Below are positions 56,602-64,000 of a DNA stretch of 64,000 nucleotides, piece by piece. The position numbers and the translations under genes are program-made. Location of the stretch: positions 1-64,000 of the forward strand of contig ONJS01000018.1 in assembly GCA_900318205.1 (NCBI GenBank), written 5' to 3'. The stretch's first letter is position 1; each line of letters begins with the position of its first letter. Under the pieces are notes generated by a model. The model had not been told where the DNA came from. It worked only from the letters and a program-made list of their open reading frames with translations, and searched no databases. This DNA is from an uncultured Prevotellaceae bacterium (GTDB taxonomy: Bacteria > Bacteroidota > Bacteroidia > Bacteroidales > Muribaculaceae).

Positions 56602-56630
56602 GAGTGAGCAGCCGCAAGCGGCTCTCACTC
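56602..56630. repeat. DGR-type hairpin downstream of the variable repeat
   Basis: GAGTGAG-AGCCGC-TT-GCGGCT-(G)-CTCACTC, 13 bp with one bulge, located between the receptor gene stop and the template repeat. Hairpin/cruciform elements at this place are known to help DGR retrohoming. Confidence 0.7.
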
Positions 56631-56648
56631 TACGCTTTTTCGAGCACG

Positions 56649-59600
56649 TCAACGCTCAACGATAACGCCCCTGAAGGCAAGCCGAGCACCGCTGTAGCCG
56701 TACGCGCTCGACGAAGCGCGGTTCGCACCAACGTAGGCGAGACCGCCGTCCGCGCTCGCATAGCTGCCGCCGCGAGACACAACCCGGCCTGTTGATGCGC
56801 TGTACTCTTGCTGGTCACAATAGTAGGTATTATAGCTGCTGTTATCAACCAGCTTACTCGGAACCATGTCGCAGTAACGGCCCCAGCGAACGCGGGCAAT
56901 CTCGGTTGAACCAGATACGCCGCGCACCGCACGTTCGCTTTTGGCGACTGGATCATAGACACGCCAGATGTTGTCAACGCTGCTACCAGAAGGCACGGAG
57001 CACCTATTGCGATAGTAGGCAGCGATGCTGCTGACATTCACTGCAACATTGTCCACCCAACACCATCCGTTACCCCATGGATCCTCAATGCCGAGGCTCC
57101 TGCGGCTTCCGTCGCCGAGATGGATGGAGTCACTGCCGCCGGTGGCGGTGTTGAAACCAGCGGCACCGATGACCGCACCGATATGTCTGCGGCCGTGCAC
57201 CGCCATCCACAAGATAGCGAATATCTTGTGCTGTTCGTAGTCGATGAGCTGGTAGCCTTTCCCTCGCATCTTGGCGACATTGCGGAAGTCAATCCAGCTC
57301 CACTTCGTCACGGTGGACGAGTCACTGTTCACGATATCAAGTTCGCCGTCGCTGTCATACACCCAACCAGTAGCGGCACCATCCGAATTAGTTCCCCACC
57401 TGATGCCTTTGCCACTTAGTGAGCGAAGCACGGGAATGGTCTTTTGTGTGCCGCCGACAGTGACGGTCTTGGTGATGTTGGCGGCAAAATAGGTGCCAAC
57501 TAACGAAGGCTCATTCTCGACCCAGTCGGGCTCGATGGCCTCGATGGCCGTGCTGTCAACACCGATGCAGCCGACACTGGCACTTGCAAGTGCCGTGAAC
57601 ACAAACCACTTGGCACCGGCCGGAACGCTGGTAAACAGGTAATCACCAGCAACGTAGTCGTTGTTGGCGTTTGTGATGTTGGCAACAAGCTTGCTGATGA
57701 CTTTTCCGTCAGCGTCCAGGAATAGGCATGCCAATGCACTGCTGCTCACACCTGGCCAGCGTACCTGCTTCATGCCCTCGACATCAAAGCGGCAAGTGTT
57801 GTAGGATACATTACTCGTCAGATTTTCAACATCAAACACGTCACCGACGGCGAAGTCATCACTTACAACGCTCTTCGAGGCTTCAAGGATGATGTCAGAC
57901 GCCGCGGCCCGGCGTACGGTGGTGGCTGAACTGCGTGGCATATCATCGTCTGCGGATAGGAACAGATACTTGCGCTGATTGAGGTGGTCGTTTATGCCCT
58001 TGTACCAGAAATGCGGCAGCTTTGTCATGATGTCGTATCCGAGTCCGTCGCTATCAGTCCTATCGAGATAGTCGCCGCTCTTCAGATAGTTGATGTCGCT
58101 GTCGTCTATCTGCTCGGCCTGCATGTAGGCCTCATCATTGCCGCTGGCGGGAACGAAGGTGCACTTGTAGCTGTGGATCTTCGACTTGATGAGGCTTATA
58201 TGGCCGCTCGGAGTGTACTTGTTGTTGCCGTTGACACCGCTCGTGCCGTTCTCCAGGTTGGTCATGTTGGCATCGTCGGTCATTGTGTCGTCAAAGACCA
58301 TTCCAGTGTACTGTGCGTTATACACGTCCAACTCGGGGAAGTAACGCTTGATGTTAGCCAGTACGGCGGTGTCAATGTAGTCACTCATCACCCACACACC
58401 CGTCAAGCCAGAGCACTGCCCAATCTCGGAGTATGCGGTACCATCGGCGGCAAGGCCAGTCACACCCATAGCCATCAGGGCAAGCAGCGTGGCGCTGGGC
58501 CCGGTGACGTTGATGTCTGCAAGCCTCAACTTGCCGATATTGGCACCAGCATTCACGATGTCGGCCAACAGCTGGGCGCCGTCAATCAGTGGACAGCCGC
58601 CAATCATCAGCTTGGTCACGGCAGACATGCCTCCGTCGAAGCTGAGGCCACCAGGGTAACTCAACTTGGGAAGGTTGACCATCGTCAAGTCTGTAACAGT
58701 GGATGGCAGCGACAAAGAGCTCACAGGCGAGGTCTCTGCAAGCGACAGGTTAGTCAACTGCGATCCCTCGGCAAGCAACATCTCCAGTCGCGGGCAACGG
58801 CTGGCATTTACGTTGGTGATTACGGTGTCCCTGATGTCGAGGTGCTTCAGGAACGGCAGCTCGCCGAGGTTGAGGTTGCGCAACGCACCGTAAGAACCGA
58901 TGCCCATGGTGGTGTGGCCTTCTCCACCAATCTCTATCTTCTCGGCCAGTGTAAACACGTTGAAGTTGGCCACATCACTCAACGAAATTTCGTTGAAATT
59001 GATTTCTGAGATGCGGTCACACTGGTAGATATAGAGCAGAGCGCCCTCAATGCTTGTGCCGTCGGTGCGGTTAAAGCCAGTGAATGTGTGGCTATCTCCT
59101 GCCTCCAGGTAAACGCTCTCCTTCAGGTCACCAGAGCTGTCAATACCGAGACCGAAATAACCAGTCTTTGCAGCCTTAATGGTGATGCCTGCACCGGTGG
59201 CGCAGTTGATACGCGCACTGAACACGCCAGTGAAGAAAAGGCCAGTGCGATAGTAGCCGTCACGGAAGCGGAAGCGAGTGTTGATAATGGCGGGGATGCT
59301 CGTCAACCTCAGACCGTGGAGTGCATAGAAGTAGATGGCATCAGCCGTGGGCGTGAAGCTGATGAATTTGCGCTCACCATCATACGAGCTCACGGTCTTC
59401 TGCCACTTGTAGCAAATCATATCCATAAAGAAGTGCATTGCACCCTCTGGACTGAACGGGGCCATCGTCAGCCCGTCAAATGTCGACTGGGCCGAACGCA
59501 GGGCCGCGATGACGGTCTGCATAGAAATCTCTGCTCCAGCATCGTCCAAGACAACAGGCTGCTGATAGATATTGTTCCACAAGATGGAGCCGTAGCCCGC

Positions 59601-62600
59601 ATAGGGGTTATTGTAACCAGTGGCTATATCGGTGGGCTTGTTGGGATCTACCTCGGGGTCAACGGTGGCACCGCCGTCGTTGTCCTTACCAAGCAGACCA
59701 TCGGCATCATAGATCTTGTTGGGGTACATAATCAGCGCAGGCTGGTAGCCGCTAAAGGTCTGGTTGCACCACGAATTCTGATACACGCCATTGATGACGC
59801 TCTGACCCTCGTCGAGGAAGAACATTGGCTGCATGTTCTTTGCCTGCTGGTCGACGGCCAACAGGTAGTCGGTGAAACCGTCATAGACCATCAGTGCCCT
59901 CGGGTTGGCAAAGTAGCGCAGGTGGTTGTACCAGACGCTCTTGAAGCCCGATACCTTGGTATAGTCGCACGAGTTGCAGAAGCGCAGGAAGGCGTACAGG
60001 TTATAGGGCACCTTCTTGCCCATGGCGAGGTCTATCTGCAGCTGGTCGTTGTCAACCATGCACTCAAAGAACTGCGTCCATGCGGGATAAGGTCCGGTGA
60101 CTTCGCCTGACGCCTCAAGCTTCTGCACCCACGACGCGGAAGTCTCGACGGGCGCCATCATGTCGGCTATGCTTGATACGCCCATGAACCAGTCCATGCC
60201 GGTGTAGGCCAACAGCTCATAGCCGTCCACGGGATTAAGCACGTCACCAGCGATCACCCAGTTACCGTTCACCTGTCGCATCGTGCCTGTCGTGTCCACC
60301 CACGCGCCGTTCTGCCAGCGCATGAACTTGTATGACGACCCGCAATACATGGACAGCAGTACGGGGTGGTTCTGGTCGAAATCGGACGGGTCTTCGGAAA
60401 GGAAGCGGGTCTTAACCTTCTCGATAGTGTTGTCCTCAGGCAGACCGAAATACTCGGTAAAGCTCTCGTCCTGGTAGTTCAAACAGCCGAGGTTATAGCC
60501 CGGGGTGTCCTTAAAACCGAGGGCCACCTGCTCGCCTTTGTCCTCCTTCCAGTTTCCCTTGGCGTAGAAGTAGATATTCGCTCCCGTACCGTCCGGGTCG
60601 CGGAACATGGCAATGGGATGGTTGGCAGTCGAATGGTTCAACTGCAAGCCCGTCAACACAATGTCATTAAGCGTGTAGGTGCCGTTAAAGAAACGCTGAG
60701 CGGGTGTAAGGAACTTGCCGCCCAATGCACGATATGCCGCGTTCATCATGTTGCAGGCACCACAGTCGTTGGCGTTGGTGCTGTCGGAGAAGTCGACCTT
60801 GGTAGTGATGACATCCACTGGGATGGTATTCTCACCGACGCGGATCTTGTTCTTTGCAAACAGCGCTACGGCCTCGTCCCACAGCGAACCATCGTAACCC
60901 ATTGCGACAATCTCCTCACGCGTATGCAGCGGCTTGATGATGCAAACATCTTTGTAGGTTTCACCATCAACAACATACGTCGTCTTATTCTTGCTCTTGC
61001 GGGCAAGGTTGTAGCGGGCGTTCTTTATGGGACGCTTGGCCGATGTCGTGCCTTGATTGCGCTTGCGCACGTTGTAGGATATGAAGTCACGCCACGGACG
61101 TTTCGGGTCGCGGTAGGTCAGGTTGATAAACACTTGATCACTCGTTGATGTGGTGTTGTCAAGGCTCTCAATGTCACTGCCCTGGAAAGGCGACTCAATG
61201 AGGTATGACACATCACGCTCGGCCATTTTCGACATCGTGGGACCGTTAGCGGTATTGCCGCCCCACACGTCCTCGAACTCATACTCGGACATCATGGCGG
61301 TTGCTTCGGTCAACTTGACCAAGTAATTGTAGAACGACTGCTGCCAACCGACGTAGTTGTTCCACCCAATCAGGTAGTACAGGTAGAAGTCGCCATCCTC
61401 GCCTTTGAACTTGATGCTATTAGGCTGGATGAGGTTTGATCCGCTGGGCACATATCCCAGACATGCGGCCTCTTCACCGTTGAGATACAGCTTGATGAGC
61501 GAGTAGCGTGTGCCGTCCTTCTCAACATAGTTCGTGCCGGGCTCGACAACGATGCCCACCGTCACCTTCTCGCCGATAGGATAACGGCGCTCCTCCCTGT
61601 CGTGGTTACCAGTCTTGCATACGATGACCACGCTCTTGCCGTCAACATAGAAGCCTGCGCCAGCGGTGGGGTCGTAGCACTCCATGAGGCGCGTGGCATC
61701 ATTCTTGATGTTGTTGGCGGCGAACTGGAACAGAATGGCATAGCCGCTACTCTCGATGCCCGCATTTGAGAACGGGGCATCGTTCAGCTCAGCGGTCACA
61801 CCTTCCTTGATGGCAAGGGCATTCGCACCGAGGAAGTTGTTGAAGCCGTTCGACGACCAGTTTGAACCGGTCACGGCGATGTTGTAGCGGTCGTTTTGGC
61901 CGCTGACGATGCTGTGGTCTGCCTCGCTGTTGGTGCGGTTCGAGAAGTTGAAGTGGTAGTTTGCGCCCTCGGTCAATGCGGCATCAATGGCACTGCCACG
62001 GATGACAAGCACGACTCGGTTGCTCGCACCGTAGGCGCCGCAGTGAGCTCGGTAGGTCAGAGTGTCCTCATCGTTGCCGCTGGTAATCTGGCGAACGAAG
62101 GTAGCCACATTATTGCGAGCAATGCCGATGGAGTTGAGCGTCACGCCGTTCTCCTTGATGTCAACTGATGCGGTATAGTGTTGCGGGTCGTAGGCAGCAA
62201 TCTCAAGTATCACGCTGTCATAGCGGCGGATAAAGCCGTTGTTCTTGTCATTGTAGCGGATGGCCACGATGGGAGTATTGGTGCCAACAGCCACAACCAT
62301 TACAGACGAGTAGATGATGTTGCCTTTCACTCCGCTGGCAATGTCCGTGCCCTGGATGCGGATGGGATAACTGCCATGATACAGGATCTCGCCGCCACCG
62401 AAGGCATTGTTCGGGCTGATGCTGATGTTGTGGGCATAGGTGTCGGTGATAGTGGCCTCGCCAAGCGTGCGCCATGCGTTGTTGTAGAACAGCTCCACCT
62501 TGGCCAGGATGCTGCCCTGGTTGTTGGGGAACTTGTACATGGGCAGGGACTTCACATTGTCGGTGCGGAATACCACGCTGGCCTCGGTGTAGTTCAGCAC

Positions 62601-64000
62601 CTGGACGCTCTCGACGGTCACATCCACGGCAACCACGTTAATGGCTCGCTGGGCTGTCGCCCCGGAGGTGTCATAGGCGATGAGCTGCAGGCGACGTGTA
62701 GTCGCAGCGGTGAAGAAAGACGACAGGTCGAACACGAAGTCATAGGTGCTGCTGGTGGCCGACGATGCCTTGTTGAGACTGCGGTTTGAGTAGAGCACGG
62801 CACCTGAGTCACGGTCGATGATGTCAACGCGCTCGATAGTGTCGGTCATCTCGTTATTGCCGTCCATCGTCACGCTACGGATGGCTGCCCTCAGTACGAA
62901 GGAACCTCCAGCTGCGGCGTAGAACGGCGACTGCTCGAAGTTGATGGCAAATGTCTTGGTCGTTCCGCTGCCACTGCCGCCGCCCTTGGGGATGGCGAAA
63001 GGCAGGAAGTCGGGGACGCGGTTGCCATCAACGTTTACCAGCACAAAGTAGTAGTTGTTCTCGTTGTCTGCATTCTCGACGAGCTGCTCGGCCTCTTCGA
63101 CGGAGAGCATCTCCATCCCCTTTGCAAGGTGGTTGTATGCGCCACCGGTAGAGAAGGCGTCCTCGCCATTATCCTCGGGATCGTCGCTCGTTTCCACTTG
63201 CTCCTCGTTTCCTCCACCGCCGAAGTCCTTCCACAAGTCAGCGACGCCAAAGTCGCTCACGTTGCCGTTGAACTGCTTGGTCTCCCAGAGATTGTCGCCA
63301 ATCTGATATGTAATGACAAGTCCTGACTTCTTATATGTGATGCCAGTGGCAGACTCCTTCGCTGTGATAGCTGCGATGGCATATTGGAGCGTATAGTACT
63401 GGGACTGCGTGCAGTTGCCGCATAGCTTGACCACGTTGATGATGGCCTCGTCGCCTGCGGCAAGTCCTGCCATATCTACCCAGTTTTCCTGGTTGGTGAA
63501 ATTGTTCTCGGTGGTGTCACTGCCGATGTACTGGTAGGTCTTCCAAGTGCTCTCGCCGACCTCGAAGGTAATCTGCATGCCAGTGGCGGCAAGACCCTTT
63601 GCGTAGGTGGCGGAGATAGCCGTGCCGAGGTTGTAGTAGCCCTGGGTGGGCACCTCGTTGGTGACGTTGTAGCAGTTGCCAACGGATGCGCTGCCGCCGA
63701 ACTCCTTCCAGTCGTCGACGTTGCTCCAGTTCGTGCCCTTCCACTGGTAGGACTTCAACCCGTTTGCGGTGCTCAGGGTGATGACCACGCCCTTTTGGCG
63801 CACGTAGTCGTAGCCGTTGCCTGAGGTGAGCGACACGAACTGCGACAGGCTGACGTTCTCGCTCTGCTTGCTCGTGAGGACGTTGCCGTTAAAGAACAGG
63901 CGTGCCTCAAGGGCGGGGTCAGAGATGGCGGTCAGTGACGATATATCGGTATTGTAGTAATACGACACGTCATTGGACGTGCAGATGTAGAGCTTGTTGC
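56649..64000 (-). CDS. Giant receptor-binding protein, DGR target (N terminus cut by window edge)
   Basis: The frame is open to the window end; a GTG at 63968 is not a convincing start because codons upstream continue (NKLYICTSND). At least 2450 aa. In order: three beta repeats ending in W-x-x-FGG type motifs (first 260 residues), an Ig-like region, a LamG/ConA-like lectin domain (about 640-860), a large central region, leucine-rich repeats (about 1750-1900), and a C-terminal C-type-lectin/FGE-like fold ending GRVVSRGGSYASADGGLAYV. The variable repeat codes the last 40 residues, so the ligand-binding surface is diversified. It is the host-adhesion protein. Confidence 0.9.
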   Translation of the reverse strand, partial: NKLYICTSNDVSYYYNTDISSLTAISDPALEARLFFNGNVLTSKQSENVSLSQFVSLTSGNGYDYVRQKGVVITLSTANGLKSYQWKGTNWSNVDDWKEFGGSASVGNCYNVTNEVPTQGYYNLGTAISATYAKGLAATGMQITFEVGESTWKTYQYIGSDTTENNFTNQENWVDMAGLAAGDEAIINVVKLCGNCTQSQYYTLQYAIAAITAKESATGITYKKSGLVITYQIGDNLWETKQFNGNVSDFGVADLWKDFGGGGNEEQVETSDDPEDNGEDAFSTGGAYNHLAKGMEMLSVEEAEQLVENADNENNYYFVLVNVDGNRVPDFLPFAIPKGGGSGSGTTKTFAINFEQSPFYAAAGGSFVLRAAIRSVTMDGNNEMTDTIERVDIIDRDSGAVLYSNRSLNKASSATSSTYDFVFDLSSFFTAATTRRLQLIAYDTSGATAQRAINVVAVDVTVESVQVLNYTEASVVFRTDNVKSLPMYKFPNNQGSILAKVELFYNNAWRTLGEATITDTYAHNISISPNNAFGGGEILYHGSYPIRIQGTDIASGVKGNIIYSSVMVVAVGTNTPIVAIRYNDKNNGFIRRYDSVILEIAAYDPQHYTASVDIKENGVTLNSIGIARNNVATFVRQITSGNDEDTLTYRAHCGAYGASNRVVLVIRGSAIDAALTEGANYHFNFSNRTNSEADHSIVSGQNDRYNIAVTGSNWSSNGFNNFLGANALAIKEGVTAELNDAPFSNAGIESSGYAILFQFAANNIKNDATRLMECYDPTAGAGFYVDGKSVVIVCKTGNHDREERRYPIGEKVTVGIVVEPGTNYVEKDGTRYSLIKLYLNGEEAACLGYVPSGSNLIQPNSIKFKGEDGDFYLYYLIGWNNYVGWQQSFYNYLVKLTEATAMMSEYEFEDVWGGNTANGPTMSKMAERDVSYLIESPFQGSDIESLDNTTSTSDQVFINLTYRDPKRPWRDFISYNVRKRNQGTTSAKRPIKNARYNLARKSKNKTTYVVDGETYKDVCIIKPLHTREEIVAMGYDGSLWDEAVALFAKNKIRVGENTIPVDVITTKVDFSDSTNANDCGACNMMNAAYRALGGKFLTPAQRFFNGTYTLNDIVLTGLQLNHSTANHPIAMFRDPDGTGANIYFYAKGNWKEDKGEQVALGFKDTPGYNLGCLNYQDESFTEYFGLPEDNTIEKVKTRFLSEDPSDFDQNHPVLLSMYCGSSYKFMRWQNGAWVDTTGTMRQVNGNWVIAGDVLNPVDGYELLAYTGMDWFMGVSSIADMMAPVETSASWVQKLEASGEVTGPYPAWTQFFECMVDNDQLQIDLAMGKKVPYNLYAFLRFCNSCDYTKVSGFKSVWYNHLRYFANPRALMVYDGFTDYLLAVDQQAKNMQPMFFLDEGQSVINGVYQNSWCNQTFSGYQPALIMYPNKIYDADGLLGKDNDGGATVDPEVDPNKPTDIATGYNNPYAGYGSILWNNIYQQPVVLDDAGAEISMQTVIAALRSAQSTFDGLTMAPFSPEGAMHFFMDMICYKWQKTVSSYDGERKFISFTPTADAIYFYALHGLRLTSIPAIINTRFRFRDGYYRTGLFFTGVFSARINCATGAGITIKAAKTGYFGLGIDSSGDLKESVYLEAGDSHTFTGFNRTDGTSIEGALLYIYQCDRISEINFNEISLSDVANFNVFTLAEKIEIGGEGHTTMGIGSYGALRNLNLGELPFLKHLDIRDTVITNVNASRCPRLEMLLAEGSQLTNLSLAETSPVSSLSLPSTVTDLTMVNLPKLSYPGGLSFDGGMSAVTKLMIGGCPLIDGAQLLADIVNAGANIGKLRLADINVTGPSATLLALMAMGVTGLAADGTAYSEIGQCSGLTGVWVMSDYIDTAVLANIKRYFPELDVYNAQYTGMVFDDTMTDDANMTNLENGTSGVNGNNKYTPSGHISLIKSKIHSYKCTFVPASGNDEAYMQAEQIDDSDINYLKSGDYLDRTDSDGLGYDIMTKLPHFWYKGINDHLNQRKYLFLSADDDMPRSSATTVRRAAASDIILEASKSVVSDDFAVGDVFDVENLTSNVSYNTCRFDVEGMKQVRWPGVSSSALACLFLDADGKVISKLVANITNANNDYVAGDYLFTSVPAGAKWFVFTALASASVGCIGVDSTAIEAIEPDWVENEPSLVGTYFAANITKTVTVGGTQKTIPVLRSLSGKGIRWGTNSDGAATGWVYDSDGELDIVNSDSSTVTKWSWIDFRNVAKMRGKGYQLIDYEQHKIFAILWMAVHGRRHIGAVIGAAGFNTATGGSDSIHLGDGSRRSLGIEDPWGNGWCWVDNVAVNVSSIAAYYRNRCSVPSGSSVDNIWRVYDPVAKSERAVRGVSGSTEIARVRWGRYCDMVPSKLVDNSSYNTYYCDQQEYSASTGRVVSRGGSYASADGGLAYVGANRASSSAYGYSGARLAFRGVIVER
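56669..56791 (-). repeat. DGR variable repeat (VR)
   Basis: Inside the last 48 codons of the receptor gene. Codons that are AAC/AAT/AAA in the template appear as Ser, Tyr, Ala, Asp, Gly and others. For example, template-encoded NNT-NAN corresponds to SYA-SAD. The flanking conserved blocks RVVSRGG and GGLAYV are unchanged. Confidence 0.95.

Noticed and set aside
56322-57240. Plus-strand frames in the DGR region
   Set aside because: Antisense to the template and variable repeats; similarity between them only reflects the repeat.

Overview
The window looks like most or all of a temperate tailed bacteriophage genome of a Bacteroidales host (Bacteroides, Prevotella or a relative). The evidence for the host is promoter sequences built as TTTG, 19-20 nt, TAnnTTTG (the Bacteroidetes sigma-ABfA type), an IntDOT-like tyrosine integrase, weak Shine-Dalgarno use and gene families typical of gut Bacteroidales phages. 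I see no chromosomal host gene. Both end genes are cut by the window edges, lie on the same strand and belong to the same tail-fibre region, so the sequence is probably an arbitrarily opened circular (or circularly permuted) phage genome.

Layout. Nearly everything is on the minus strand. 21.6 to 6.5 kb is the head-tail module in HK97-like order: small and large terminase, portal, prohead protease, major capsid, connectors, tail tube, chaperone-like genes, a 1431-aa tape measure. 6.4 to 4.3 kb is a small regulatory cassette with a phage-encoded sigma-70 family factor. 4.1 to 0 kb holds distal tail and fibre genes. The right end (64.0 to 54.9 kb) carries a giant receptor-binding protein whose C terminus is the variable repeat of a diversity-generating retroelement (DGR), with template repeat and reverse transcriptase downstream. 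54.8 to 51.5 kb is the lysis module (holin, amidase, small membrane proteins).

48.3 to 22.2 kb is the early/middle region: a divergent repressor switch, ERF recombinase, RecB-like exonuclease, SSB, NinB-like protein, VRR-NUC nuclease, SNF2 helicase, a replication initiator, ParB, a helicase-methyltransferase fusion, a ParB-Srx plus TAGT-like glycosyltransferase pair, a 5-cytosine methyltransferase, a stand-alone DnaA domain IV, MazG, an epimerase and a ParB-phosphoribosyltransferase fusion. The last several suggest DNA modification. Plus-strand genes are the repressor, a secreted protein next to it, the integrase and a SLOG-domain protein.

Regulation can be read from repeated DNA. Four late promoters share a 25-bp box exactly 19 bp upstream of TAnnTTTG. 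Five middle promoters share a 15-bp box 33-34 bp upstream of TAACTTTA. At least ten gene starts are preceded by a shared leader element reading AAGTCAAACCAAT. The repressor switch has operators placed inside its promoters. A strong promoter at 51.0 kb feeds a roughly 140-nt RNA with a perfect 15-bp closing stem, and five tRNA-like elements lie between 45.6 and 47.6 kb. The DGR is the clearest dedicated system; the promoter families, the structured RNA and the modification genes are the less described parts.
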